DNA from: Rickettsia typhi
GTDB taxonomy: Bacteria; Pseudomonadota; Alphaproteobacteria; Rickettsiales; Deianiraeaceae
Length of the DNA stretch: 64,000 bases
Direction of reading: 5' to 3'
Assembly (NCBI GenBank): GCA_945861725.1
Contig: CAMAVJ010000001.1
Location: 186,001-250,000, forward strand
The position numbers and the translations under genes are program-made. Below the pieces are notes generated by a model. That model was not told the DNA's origin, searched no databases, and saw nothing but the letters and a program-made list of their open reading frames with translations. This document shows, in pieces, positions 48,142 to 57,517 of the stretch (positions are counted from its first letter, which is position 1; each line of letters starts with the position of its first letter).

Positions 48142-49179
48142 TTATTCATTAACATCTTGCAATTCGCTTGCAATATCATTCATATCACCATCGAACATTC
48201 CAAGATTTGAACGAACTTTTTCTGCAATTTTATTCATTATATCAGGATTTTCAACAATGAATTTCTTAGCATTGTCCCTTCCTTGTCCAATTTTGGTTCC
48301 TTCAAAAGCATACCAAGAGCCAGATTTTTCAATGACATCAAGTTTGGTTGCAAGGTCAACAAGTTCACCAGTTCTTGAAAATCCTTCACCGTAAATAACT
48401 TCCAAAACGACAGTTTTAAATGGTGGAGCAACTTTATTTTTCACAATTTTCACTTTTACCATATTACCATACTGGTCGTCTCCTTTGGCAAGTTTTTCTG
48501 CTTTACGAACTTCAATTCGAACTGAAGCGTAGAACTTTAAAGCATTTCCGCCAGAAGTTGTTTCAGGGTTTCCAAGAACAAATCCAATTTTCATTCTAAT
48601 TTGATTGATGAAAATCAATACACAGTTGGTTTTTGAAATAATACCTGTTAATTTACGAAGGGCTTTACTCATTAAGCGAGCTTGAAGTCCCATTTGCTGA
48701 TCACCCATATCTCCGTCAATTTCGGCCTTTGGAACAAGGGCGGCAACTGAATCAAGCACGATTAAATCTAAAGCACCTGAGCGTGCAAGGGTTTCAATAA
48801 TGTCAAATGCTTGTTCTGCGTTGTCAGGTTGTGATATAATTAGTTCTTCAAGGTTAATTCCCAAAGCTTTTGCATAGACTGGATCAAAGGCGTGCTCGAC
48901 ATCAATAAAGGCACATTTTGCACCTTTAGTTTTTTGAGTTTCGGCAATGACATGAAGTGTTAATGTTGTTTTACCAGACGACTCTCCACCATAAATTTCG
49001 ACGATCCTTCCGCGTGGAAGACCTCCAACGCCAAGGGCTTTATCCAAAGTAATGAATCCTGTTGGCAGGGGTTGAACATCGGAAATTCCAGTGTGTGATG
49101 TCATAATAGATCCTTTTCCAAATGATTTTTCAATCGCACTAATTGCCGCAGCCAAAGCTTTTTCTTTGTTATCGTTCAT
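48142..49179 (-). CDS. recA: Recombinase RecA
   Basis: [48 protein letters not shown]. Confidence 0.98.
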   Translation of the reverse strand: MNDNKEKALAAAISAIEKSFGKGSIMTSHTGISDVQPLPTGFITLDKALGVGGLPRGRIVEIYGGESSGKTTLTLHVIAETQKTKGAKCAFIDVEHAFDPVYAKALGINLEELIISQPDNAEQAFDIIETLARSGALDLIVLDSVAALVPKAEIDGDMGDQQMGLQARLMSKALRKLTGIISKTNCVLIFINQIRMKIGFVLGNPETTSGGNALKFYASVRIEVRKAEKLAKGDDQYGNMVKVKIVKNKVAPPFKTVVLEVIYGEGFSRTGELVDLATKLDVIEKSGSWYAFEGTKIGQGRDNAKKFIVENPDIMNKIAEKVRSNLGMFDGDMNDIASELQDVNE

Positions 49180-49275
49180 AGAAATTTCGTTAGATTTTTC
49201 TAACTACGACAGCAAAATTATTATTTGTCAAGGTTATCTTTTGTAAAAGTTTTTTTGATTTAACAACACTAAGTT

Positions 49276-50433
49276 TTAAGAAAGTTTTTGTTTTAGATTT
49301 TTTATCTGAAATGAAAGATCCTCAATGTTTGATGGAACTTCAATTGTGTTTTCATCAAGTACTTTGGAAATGACATCTAAAATTTGAGTATACTTAATTT
49401 CGCCTTTACAAAATTTTTCGACCGCAACTTCATTTGCAACATTAAAAATTGTGAATTTTGAAATATCGCCAGATTTTGCAACATCACTTCCAAGGAAGAA
49501 TACTGGGAATTCATCTTTTTTTATTTCATGAAATTCCAGAGTACCGCTAAATGGATTAATAAATTCTTCTTCGTATTCTGGAAACATTATTGCATGCCCA
49601 ATATGCGATTTCATATCAGGCTTTGAACTGAACGAAATTGCACCACCAGAACGCAAACCAACACTTGCATGAACGACCGATTGCCTGTTGATAAAAACAT
49701 TAATCATCTCTTCGTTTATATGAAAAAGGTTTATAACTTCAATTAATTCCAAGACTTTGTTTGCCATTGTGGCGGAATCAATTGTGTTTTTAACACCCAT
49801 TTGCCATACTGGATGTTTCATTGCATCAGCAAATGAAATATTTTTTAGATCTTTAAATTTTTTTCCAAAAAATGGACCACCTGAAGCAGTAATTGAAACA
49901 TTTGCGATTATTGAAGAGTCAATGTATTCCAAAAGGCGGTAGAGCGAATTATGTTCGGAATCAACGGGAATGACTTGCGTTGAACATTCAATTGATTTTT
50001 CCTCGATAAAGTTCCAAGCCGAAACAATACATTCCTTGTTTGCAAGTGCGAGAATTTTCGTTCCTGAAATTGCCTCAAGAACGCAATCAATGCCAGAAAT
50101 TCCTGAAATTGCGTGAAGTGTTACATCGGTTTTGATTTCGGAAAGCATCGTTTTAACATTATCGTAGACTTTTATACTGGAAAACTGCTCTTTAACTTTT
50201 GAAAATATTGTGGTAGAAACACACACCGCCTTTGGTTTGAATTGTAAAATTTGCTTAGATATTTTATCAAAACTGTTATTACATGAAAGAAATTCGACAG
50301 AAAATTGCTCTTTGAATCGTCCAAAAAGAAGTTCGCAAGCAGAAAAACCAATTGAACCAGTAGAACCAAGTATGCCAATTTTGCGTTTCTCCGTATGTTT
50401 TTCTTCCGTATTACCTTGCATAAATTTCGGCAA
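49276..50433 (-). CDS. dxr: 1-deoxy-D-xylulose 5-phosphate reductoisomerase
   Basis: IGILGSTGSIGFSACELL, ALANKECIVSAW, PVDSEHNSLYRLLE, TASGGPFFGK; may start at the internal Met. Confidence 0.95.
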   Translation of the reverse strand: MPKFMQGNTEEKHTEKRKIGILGSTGSIGFSACELLFGRFKEQFSVEFLSCNNSFDKISKQILQFKPKAVCVSTTIFSKVKEQFSSIKVYDNVKTMLSEIKTDVTLHAISGISGIDCVLEAISGTKILALANKECIVSAWNFIEEKSIECSTQVIPVDSEHNSLYRLLEYIDSSIIANVSITASGGPFFGKKFKDLKNISFADAMKHPVWQMGVKNTIDSATMANKVLELIEVINLFHINEEMINVFINRQSVVHASVGLRSGGAISFSSKPDMKSHIGHAIMFPEYEEEFINPFSGTLEFHEIKKDEFPVFFLGSDVAKSGDISKFTIFNVANEVAVEKFCKGEIKYTQILDVISKVLDENTIEVPSNIEDLSFQIKNLKQKLS

Positions 50434-51376
50434 GGTCTATAATTTTGGACATTACATTATGTAAGTCTTCAAGGCTTAAATAGTGAATTATGACTTTTCC
50501 AGAGCCATCGTGTTGATGTTCGATATGCATCATTTGTGAAAAATGTGCGTTAAAGGCGTCTTCCATTGCAAGAACTTCTTGAGGTTGTGATGACCAGTCG
50601 AGTGTAGAATTAAGTGGTGCATTTTCTCCGTTTACAGCACGAGAGATTATATCATTCACATCACTTCGTTTGCGTTGATTTTCGTTTGTAAGGTTGTCAA
50701 TGTGTTTTTCTAATGCACGAACTGATAGAGTTTCATTCTTAACTTTTGTTGCGATTGAAATAATTTCATCTGGGTTTGATATTCTTTTGAGAACCTTTGC
50801 GTGCCCAGTGGTAATCTCACCATTTGAAAGCATTTGGTGAATTTGTTTTGGCATTGAAAGAATACCGATCATATTTGCAATATGGCTTCTTCCTTTTCCA
50901 AGCATTTTTGCAACTTCTGCATGCGAAAGATGATATATTTCGCAGATATTTTTATAGCCAAGTGCTTCTTCGATTGGATCGAGATTGGATCTTTGAATGT
51001 TTTCAATCATTGAAACGATATACTGTTCGGTTTCAGTGAAGTCACGGACTATACATGGAATTTTTTCAAGACCAGCGATAATTGCTGCACGATACCTTCT
51101 TTCGCCAGCAATAATTGTATAATATCCATTGCCATCGATTTGAACGATAATCGGTTGTAAAATTCCATTTTCACGAACTGAATCTGCGAGCTCTTGGATA
51201 TTTTCTTGGTTAAAATTTTTTCTTGGCTGGTTGGGATTTGTTCGAATGTTTGAAATGGAGATATCCTTGATGAGAAGGGAATCCTGTGCGGAAGCTTGCC
51301 CTTCTATTTCGGAAAATGTAATATCGCCAAGTAAAGACGAAAGACCACGCCCTATTCTGCGTTTTTTTGGAATCAT
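50411..51376 (-). CDS. parB: Chromosome partitioning protein ParB
   Basis: KDISISNIRTNPNQPRKNFNQENIQELADSVRENGILQPIIV, IIAGERRYRAA, IENIQRSNLDPIEEA. Confidence 0.97.
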   Translation of the reverse strand: MIPKKRRIGRGLSSLLGDITFSEIEGQASAQDSLLIKDISISNIRTNPNQPRKNFNQENIQELADSVRENGILQPIIVQIDGNGYYTIIAGERRYRAAIIAGLEKIPCIVRDFTETEQYIVSMIENIQRSNLDPIEEALGYKNICEIYHLSHAEVAKMLGKGRSHIANMIGILSMPKQIHQMLSNGEITTGHAKVLKRISNPDEIISIATKVKNETLSVRALEKHIDNLTNENQRKRSDVNDIISRAVNGENAPLNSTLDWSSQPQEVLAMEDAFNAHFSQMMHIEHQHDGSGKVIIHYLSLEDLHNVMSKIIDLAEIYAR

Positions 51377-52291
51377 CTATGCAATTTTTAGTTTTCTCAT
51401 AACTGGAGCAGCTTCTTGTGTTACTTCTATTTTTTGAGATTTCTTCATTTTAGCCATCATTTCTTTTGCAAGTGATATATAACCTGTTGAACCACTACAT
51501 GAAAGATCGTACATAATTCCTGGGACACCATAAGACGGTGCTTCGGAAAGTTTTACATTGCGTGGAATGACTGATTTATAGACTTTATCCCCAAGAAATG
51601 AGCGAATTTCCGCTTCAATATTATGCGTTTGTTCGCATCGCTTATCGTACATTGTTAAAATTGCACCCTCAATTTCAAGTTCTTTGTTAAAATTCCTTTT
51701 CATCGCCTGATATGTTTTCAATAAGTGGCTTAAACCTTCAAGAGCATAAAATTCACATTGAACGGGAATTAAAATTGAGTTAGCACAAGCAAGTGCGTTA
51801 ATTGTTAAAAGACCAAGAGATGGTGGACAGTCAATAAAGATATAGTCGTACTGATGTTGAACTGATACTATGTGTTGCTTTAAAACAAACTCACGATTAT
51901 CTATGTCATCCAGTTCGATTTCAGCCGCTGAAAGATCAACATTTGAAGGAAGGATATCAAGTTTACCAATGTTTGTTGAAACTTTAATACTATCAATACT
52001 AATTCCTTCCGTAAGGGCACTGTAAATATTTTGTTGGCATTTTCGTTTATCAATTCCAAATGCTGTCGTTGCATTGCCTTGCGGGTCAAAATCAACAATT
52101 AAAACTCTTGCTCCAATTGCAGCGAATGCAGTTGCAAGGTTGACGACTGTTGTTGTTTTTCCAACACCACCTTTTTGGTTTACGCATGCGATAACTCGAG
52201 CGATTTTTGATGTATGTAGTGGAGTTGAAACGGCGTTGACTAGTTTATTAGTCCTTTTACGAAGAAAATTTGTACTAGTAATGTCTGACAT
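51377..52291 (-). CDS. parA: Chromosome partitioning ATPase ParA (Soj)
   Basis: VIACVNQKGGVGKTTTVVNLATAFAAIGARVLIVDFDPQGNATTAFG. Confidence 0.97.
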   Translation of the reverse strand: MSDITSTNFLRKRTNKLVNAVSTPLHTSKIARVIACVNQKGGVGKTTTVVNLATAFAAIGARVLIVDFDPQGNATTAFGIDKRKCQQNIYSALTEGISIDSIKVSTNIGKLDILPSNVDLSAAEIELDDIDNREFVLKQHIVSVQHQYDYIFIDCPPSLGLLTINALACANSILIPVQCEFYALEGLSHLLKTYQAMKRNFNKELEIEGAILTMYDKRCEQTHNIEAEIRSFLGDKVYKSVIPRNVKLSEAPSYGVPGIMYDLSCSGSTGYISLAKEMMAKMKKSQKIEVTQEAAPVMRKLKIA

Positions 52292-52297
52292 AAAGCT

Positions 52298-52876
52298 TCA
52301 AAAGTTAGAGTTAATCTTTTCTTGTAATATAGAAATTTTTTTTTCAAGTAAAAATGTTATATTTTTTAAAATTAAATTTGAAATTGCTTTTATTGACTGA
52401 ATTTCGTCCAATTTCATTTTTGAAAGAACGAAATTTGCGACATCATAACCCTCTGGCGGTCTTCCAATTCCAATCCTTACTCTGTGATAGTTGTTGCCAA
52501 TGTGGGCATCGAGAGATTTTAGGCCGTTATGTCCGGCGTGTCCTCCACCAGTTTTAAATTTTACCTGCCCAAACTTGAGGTCAATATCATCATGGAAGGC
52601 AAAAATATTGTCGTTGTCAACTTTAAAGAAATTTTTGAATTGCGTGACGCATATTCCAGAATTATTCATGTATGTTTGTGGTTTAATGAAAAGAATCTTA
52701 TTTCCATTAATTGAATTGATTGAGTAAAGTCCAGAATATTTTTCAAGATACCCTGACTGATGTGATGGAGAACTTTGCAACAAAATTTCATCAATTGCTA
52801 TAAAACCAGCATTATGGAATGTATCCCTATACTGGTTTCCATAGTTTCCAAGTCCAACAAAAATAAATGTGGACAT
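52298..52876 (-). CDS. pth: Peptidyl-tRNA hydrolase
   Basis: FVGLGNYGNQYRDTFHNAGF, FIKPQTYMNNSG, FHDDIDLKFGQVKFKTGGGHAGHNGLKSLDAHIG. Confidence 0.97.
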   Translation of the reverse strand: MSTFIFVGLGNYGNQYRDTFHNAGFIAIDEILLQSSPSHQSGYLEKYSGLYSINSINGNKILFIKPQTYMNNSGICVTQFKNFFKVDNDNIFAFHDDIDLKFGQVKFKTGGGHAGHNGLKSLDAHIGNNYHRVRIGIGRPPEGYDVANFVLSKMKLDEIQSIKAISNLILKNITFLLEKKISILQEKINSNF

Positions 52877-52888
52877 AAGTATTGATAA

Positions 52889-53314
52889 CTATTCTTCGGA
52901 TATGGCAGAAAATTTTCTCTTAATAAGAGAACATTCAACTGGCATTTTATGCTTTACTTGTGTGAAAAGTTCTTTTGCATCTTCAAGAGTAATTCCATCC
53001 ATTTCAAACATTACAGTTCCAGCAGCAATAGATGCGACATAAAACTCAACACCACCTTTACCACCACCCATACGCACACCAATAGGTTTTTGAGTTACGG
53101 GCAAGTGTGGAAAAATTCTAATAATAATTCTTCCTGTTTTTTTAATTTTCTTTGAAAGGATACGTCGAACTGTTTCAATTTGTTTTCCAGTAACTCTGCC
53201 AGATGTAATTGCTTTTATTGCGTATTCTCCAAATGCAATAGTATTGCCAGATGTTGCTATATCGGAAGGAATTACCTTGCGAAATTTTCTATATTTTGTT
53301 CTTGCAGGTTGCAT
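52889..53314 (-). CDS. rplP: 50S ribosomal protein L16
   Basis: PARTKYRKFRK, FGEYAIKAITSGRVTGKQIETVRR, MGGGKGGVEFYVA. Confidence 0.97.
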   Translation of the reverse strand: MQPARTKYRKFRKVIPSDIATSGNTIAFGEYAIKAITSGRVTGKQIETVRRILSKKIKKTGRIIIRIFPHLPVTQKPIGVRMGGGKGGVEFYVASIAAGTVMFEMDGITLEDAKELFTQVKHKMPVECSLIKRKFSAISEE

Positions 53315-53325
53315 ATAATGTATAA

Positions 53326-53940
53326 TTACTTGTTAGATATCCAAACTTTAATTCCAATTACGCCATAAGTTGTATGAGCTTCAACTAGTGCATAATCAAT
53401 TTTTGCACGAATTGTGTGAAGTGGAACAGTTCCTTCTTTGTATGTTTCGGATCGTGCGATTTCAGCACCAGCAAGCCTTCCTGAACATGAAATTTTAATT
53501 CCAGCAGCACCATAATGCATAACATCCGTTAGTGTTTTCTTCACAACCCTAACATGTGAGGCACGGCGTTCAATTTGTGCTGCAATATTGATACCAACAA
53601 GCTTTGCTGAAAGCATTGGAGACTTAACATCGACAACATTAAGAGATACTTTTTTACCGATAATTTGCTGAAGTTTTTCAACGACTTTTTCTATACCACC
53701 AAGTGCTTTTTTTACAAAAAAACCAGGCTTACTTGTGTGCACTGTAACGGAAATTTTATTGATAACTCTATCGATTGTAATATTTTGTATTAAATATACT
53801 TTTTCGAGAGTTTTAAAGAAATTTTGTATAATGAGATCCTGTTGAACATTTATTGCGTAGTTCTTTTGGGAGAACCATTTTGAATTCCAATTATTGCTTA
53901 CCTGTATTCTAAAAGCAATAGGATTTACCTTTTGACCCAT
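53326..53940 (-). CDS. rpsC: 30S ribosomal protein S3
   Basis: MGQKVNPIAFRIQVSNNWNSKWF, GIKISCSGRLAGAEIARSETYKEGTVPLHTIRAKIDYALVEAHTTYGVIGIKVWI. Confidence 0.98.
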   Translation of the reverse strand: MGQKVNPIAFRIQVSNNWNSKWFSQKNYAINVQQDLIIQNFFKTLEKVYLIQNITIDRVINKISVTVHTSKPGFFVKKALGGIEKVVEKLQQIIGKKVSLNVVDVKSPMLSAKLVGINIAAQIERRASHVRVVKKTLTDVMHYGAAGIKISCSGRLAGAEIARSETYKEGTVPLHTIRAKIDYALVEAHTTYGVIGIKVWISNK

Positions 53941-53946
53941 ATCCGT

Positions 53947-54282
53947 TTAATTAATTTTTGATTTTAAAGTGATTGTAATGTTTGAGTAGTGTTTGCGAAT
54001 TGGTGCAGAACGACCTCTTCCCCTTGCATGAGATCTTTTCAATCGAGTTGCAGGACCTATGTTTATAATATCAATCATAAGAGAATCGGGATCGGTGTTG
54101 TGATTGTTCTCAGCGTTTGCGATGGCTGAAAGTAAAAGCTTGTGTATTAACTGACAAGATTTTTGCACTTGAAATGAAAGTGTAAGAACTGCGTCTGAAG
54201 CTTTCATATTCCTAATAAGACCCGCCGCTAGTGAGAGTTTTCTGTGACTTATTTGTGCTCTACTTAATGTTGCTGTTGTCAT
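53947..54282 (-). CDS. rplV: 50S ribosomal protein L22
   Basis: SAIANAENNHNTDPDSLMI, RLKRSHARGRGRSAPIRKHYSNITI. Confidence 0.95.
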   Translation of the reverse strand: MTTATLSRAQISHRKLSLAAGLIRNMKASDAVLTLSFQVQKSCQLIHKLLLSAIANAENNHNTDPDSLMIDIINIGPATRLKRSHARGRGRSAPIRKHYSNITITLKSKIN

Positions 54283-54285
54283 ATA

Positions 54286-54573
54286 CTATTTACCATTACT
54301 TAATTTTGCGTTAACCTTAACTTTGTGTACAGGGGCTTTTCTTGTAGGAGAAAACTCACCAAGTTTGTGACCGACTTTGTCTTCGGTAATTGTTACACTA
54401 ATAAATTGCTTTCCGTTGTGAACTGCAATAATTGAGCCAACCATATCGGGTGTGATTGTTGATGATCGAGAATATGTTTTAATAACAGCTCCATGACGAC
54501 TCTTCAGTCTGAAAATCTTTTTAAGGAGACTGAGTTCTATAAATGGGGGCTTTTTTTGCGATCTAGATGCCAT
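54286..54573 (-). CDS. rpsS: 30S ribosomal protein S19
   Basis: [58 protein letters not shown]. Confidence 0.96.
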   Translation of the reverse strand: MASRSQKKPPFIELSLLKKIFRLKSRHGAVIKTYSRSSTITPDMVGSIIAVHNGKQFISVTITEDKVGHKLGEFSPTRKAPVHKVKVNAKLSNGK

Positions 54574-54583
54574 ATTTCAATTA

Positions 54584-55411
54584 TTATTTACTACGCTTTT
54601 TTACGATGAACTTATTTGTGATTTTATTTCTCTTACGAGTTCTGTAACCTTTTGTTGGTTTACCCCATGGAGTCACTGGTGTTCCACCTGTACCAGTTTT
54701 TCCTTCACCACCACCGTGAGGGTGATCAACGGGATTCATGGCAACACCACGAACAGTTGGACGAACTCCAAGCCATCTTTTTCTACCAGCTTTTCCATAT
54801 ACGATATTCTTGTGATCAGGATTCGAAACTTCGCCAATTGTAGCAAAACAATCGAGAGACACATAGCGAATTTCACCAGATGGCATACGAAGCATAGCTT
54901 TATTGTCATCTTTTGAAATTAATGTTGCAAAGTTTCCAGCGGATCTTACCATTTTTCCACCAGCATTTGGCTTTAATTCGATATTGTAAACATTTAAGCC
55001 GAGCGGAATATATTGAAGGGGCATTGTATTTCCAGCTGTGAAATCACATTCTTGAGTCGACGAAACAATTGTGTTGCCAACTTGTGCACCTTGAAAAGTT
55101 AAAACATATTCATGAGTTTTGTCAGTGTTTTCAATTAAAGATATAAAACAATTACGGTTTGGATCGTATTCAACAGTTTTAATAACTGCTTCACCGAAGA
55201 ATGTCCTTCTGAAACTGATATGTCTGTAAAGCTTTTTATGACCACCAGACTTATGACGGCATGAAATATGGCCAAATGAATCACGACCATTCGCAGATTT
55301 TAACGGAGATGTTAAAGGTTTATACGGCTCGCTCGCGGTAATATATTTTTTTGTATCAACTTGCACTAAAAACCTTGTGCTGCTTGTTACGGGTTTTGAT
55401 TTTTTTAACAT
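54584..55411 (-). CDS. rplB: 50S ribosomal protein L2
   Basis: GRDSFGHISCRHKSGGHKKLYRHISFRR, RGVAMNPVDHPHGGGEGKTGTGGTPVTPWGKPTKGYRTRKRNK. Confidence 0.98.
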   Translation of the reverse strand: MLKKSKPVTSSTRFLVQVDTKKYITASEPYKPLTSPLKSANGRDSFGHISCRHKSGGHKKLYRHISFRRTFFGEAVIKTVEYDPNRNCFISLIENTDKTHEYVLTFQGAQVGNTIVSSTQECDFTAGNTMPLQYIPLGLNVYNIELKPNAGGKMVRSAGNFATLISKDDNKAMLRMPSGEIRYVSLDCFATIGEVSNPDHKNIVYGKAGRKRWLGVRPTVRGVAMNPVDHPHGGGEGKTGTGGTPVTPWGKPTKGYRTRKRNKITNKFIVKKRSK

Positions 55412-55425
55412 GTTTTACCTAATAT

Positions 55426-55713
55426 TTACTTCTTTATAAGTGTTAAATCTTTGCCTTTTGGGAGAAAAATAAAAACTTTCTTCATTCTAACAATCCTAGA
55501 TGTTCTGTTTCGTCTGTTGTTGATGGATTTTGAAAAAGTCAAGATATTAATCTTTTCAGGTTTATAACCAAAGGCAATCACGAACGCGGATTCAACCTCT
55601 TTTTTTCTTACACTTGGTAGTGCAATAAATGTTCTCACATTTGCTTCTTCAAGTGCTTTTTGACTTTTCTCAGTATTAATTTCCTGCTTTAATAACGCGT
55701 AAAATTCTGACAT
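55426..55713 (-). CDS. rplW: 50S ribosomal protein L23
   Basis: TEKSQKALEEANVRTFIALPSVRKKEVESAFVIAFGYKPEKINIL. Confidence 0.9.
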   Translation of the reverse strand: MSEFYALLKQEINTEKSQKALEEANVRTFIALPSVRKKEVESAFVIAFGYKPEKINILTFSKSINNRRNRTSRIVRMKKVFIFLPKGKDLTLIKK

Positions 55714-55721
55714 ATGGTATA

Positions 55722-56348
55722 TTATAAAACTTGTGTGAATTTTTCAAAAGCACTTTTTGTGAAAACAATGCTATCATATTTTACCACTTCGTAAATGTGG
55801 AATGAGTCCGATGAGTATGCTCCAACATTGGGAATGTTTGAAACGGATTTAAGACCTTCGTATGAAATTTCATTGTTGTGAATAATCGCAATTGATCCCG
55901 TTAGTTGAAGATTGTGTATTGCTTTTATTGCATCTTTTGTTTTAAACGATGGTAGATTTATTTCATCAACAATTGTGATACATCCAGCGGCAAAAAGTTT
56001 TGAAATAAGAACTTTTTTAGCGTGAACTTTTTCTTTCTTGTTGATCTTATATGTTGCTGTGATTGGCTTTGGACCAAAGATAATTCCACCACCTCTGTAT
56101 TGAGGAGAGCGTAACGAACCTTGACGTGCATTACCAGTTCCTTTTTGTTTAAAAGGTTTTTTTGTCGTACCAGAAACATCGGAAATTCCTTTTGTTGAGG
56201 CTGTTTTGATGAATGATATTTTTTTTGATATGTAATGAACGCGAGACACTGATTTGGTATCTGCATCTTTGTATTGCTCAATAAAAGAAGGAGCTTCAAT
56301 CGAAGAAACTTCCTTGTTTGTTTCGAAACTTATAATTGAAATAGACAT
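55722..56348 (-). CDS. rplD: 50S ribosomal protein L4
   Basis: TKKPFKQKGTGNARQGSLRSPQYRGGGIIFGPKP. Confidence 0.96.
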   Translation of the reverse strand: MSISIISFETNKEVSSIEAPSFIEQYKDADTKSVSRVHYISKKISFIKTASTKGISDVSGTTKKPFKQKGTGNARQGSLRSPQYRGGGIIFGPKPITATYKINKKEKVHAKKVLISKLFAAGCITIVDEINLPSFKTKDAIKAIHNLQLTGSIAIIHNNEISYEGLKSVSNIPNVGAYSSDSFHIYEVVKYDSIVFTKSAFEKFTQVL

Positions 56349-56350
56349 TT

Positions 56351-57049
56351 CTAGAATACTAAATTAACATTGTTCAATTTGGCAAAAGACGAAAGTCTTC
56401 CCATTTTCATAGCATCGTTGATTACAACGTAGCCGTTTTTGTGTCCAGGAACTGCACCGTAAATTGCAACAATTCCAAGCTCTTGATCAACGTGTATGAT
56501 TTGAAGGTTTTGGACTGTAATCGTAGTGTTACCCATGTGACCTGCCATATGCTTACCTTTAAATACGCGACCTGGATCTTGTCTTTGACCTGTTGAACCA
56601 TGGGATCTGTGTGAAACTGATACACCGTGTGAAGCTTCAAGACCTGCAAAATTCCAGCGTTTCATTGGACCGGCAAACCCCTTACCAAGACTTGTTCCTG
56701 AAACGTCGACGAATTTTCCTTCAACATTTGCAAGAATTGCTTCGTCTGTTTTTTCGTAAGATTTAATAGATTTTTTAGATTCAAGGCGAACTTCAAAAAT
56801 ATTTCTTCTTGCTGGAACACCAAGTTTTTGGTATTGAACAAGTTGAGGTTTTGAGACATTTTTTTCTTTCACTACATCGCCAGCACTTAGTATTACTGCG
56901 TTATAACCATCCTTTTCAAGAGTTTTTATACCAAAAACATCGTGTTCAAGCACTTGAACAAGAGTTACGGCAACAACTGCTCCGGAAGCGGACTTCAACT
57001 GAGTCATTCCAATCTTCTTACCAAGAAGAGATATTCTAAAGGTGGACAT
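56351..57049 (-). CDS. rplC: 50S ribosomal protein L3
   Basis: LLGKKIGMTQLKS, MKRWNFAGLEASHGVSVSHRSHGSTGQRQDPGRVFKGKHMAGHMG. Confidence 0.97.
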   Translation of the reverse strand: MSTFRISLLGKKIGMTQLKSASGAVVAVTLVQVLEHDVFGIKTLEKDGYNAVILSAGDVVKEKNVSKPQLVQYQKLGVPARRNIFEVRLESKKSIKSYEKTDEAILANVEGKFVDVSGTSLGKGFAGPMKRWNFAGLEASHGVSVSHRSHGSTGQRQDPGRVFKGKHMAGHMGNTTITVQNLQIIHVDQELGIVAIYGAVPGHKNGYVVINDAMKMGRLSSFAKLNNVNLVF

Positions 57050-57065
57050 TGTTTTTATAACTTAA

Positions 57066-57422
57066 TTACTTATTATTTAATTTAATTTCCGCATCAATAC
57101 CTGCAGGAAGGTCGATATTTGATAATTGCTCCGTAATTTCTTGTGAAACATTTACGATTTCAATTAATCTTCTAAATTTGCGAATTTCAAATTGTTCCAT
57201 TGATTTCTTGTTAACATGGGGAGATCTGTTCACTGTAATTCTATCAATCTTGATTGGCAATGGGATTGGACCTTTTACAACGCCTCCTACACGCTTGATA
57301 TGATTGACGATTTGTGTGATTGATTTATCAAGAAGCTTACTATCAAAGGCAGAAAAGCGGATTCTGATATTACCACGCTTAAGGATGCTCTCTTTCGTTT
57401 CACGAGAAGAATTTTGTGACAT
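57066..57422 (-). CDS. rpsJ: 30S ribosomal protein S10
   Basis: IRIRFSAFDSKLLDKSITQIVNHIKRVGGVVKGPIPLPIKIDRITVNRSPHVNKKSMEQFEIRKFRRLIEI. Confidence 0.97.
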   Translation of the reverse strand: MSQNSSRETKESILKRGNIRIRFSAFDSKLLDKSITQIVNHIKRVGGVVKGPIPLPIKIDRITVNRSPHVNKKSMEQFEIRKFRRLIEIVNVSQEITEQLSNIDLPAGIDAEIKLNNK

Positions 57423-57517
57423 AACGCTAAATTAAACATTAAAATAATTGTTAGCTTTTGAAGTGCGGATTTTTATATGTCAAGTGTTTTTTAAAAAAAC
57501 GCGAATATATATTACAC

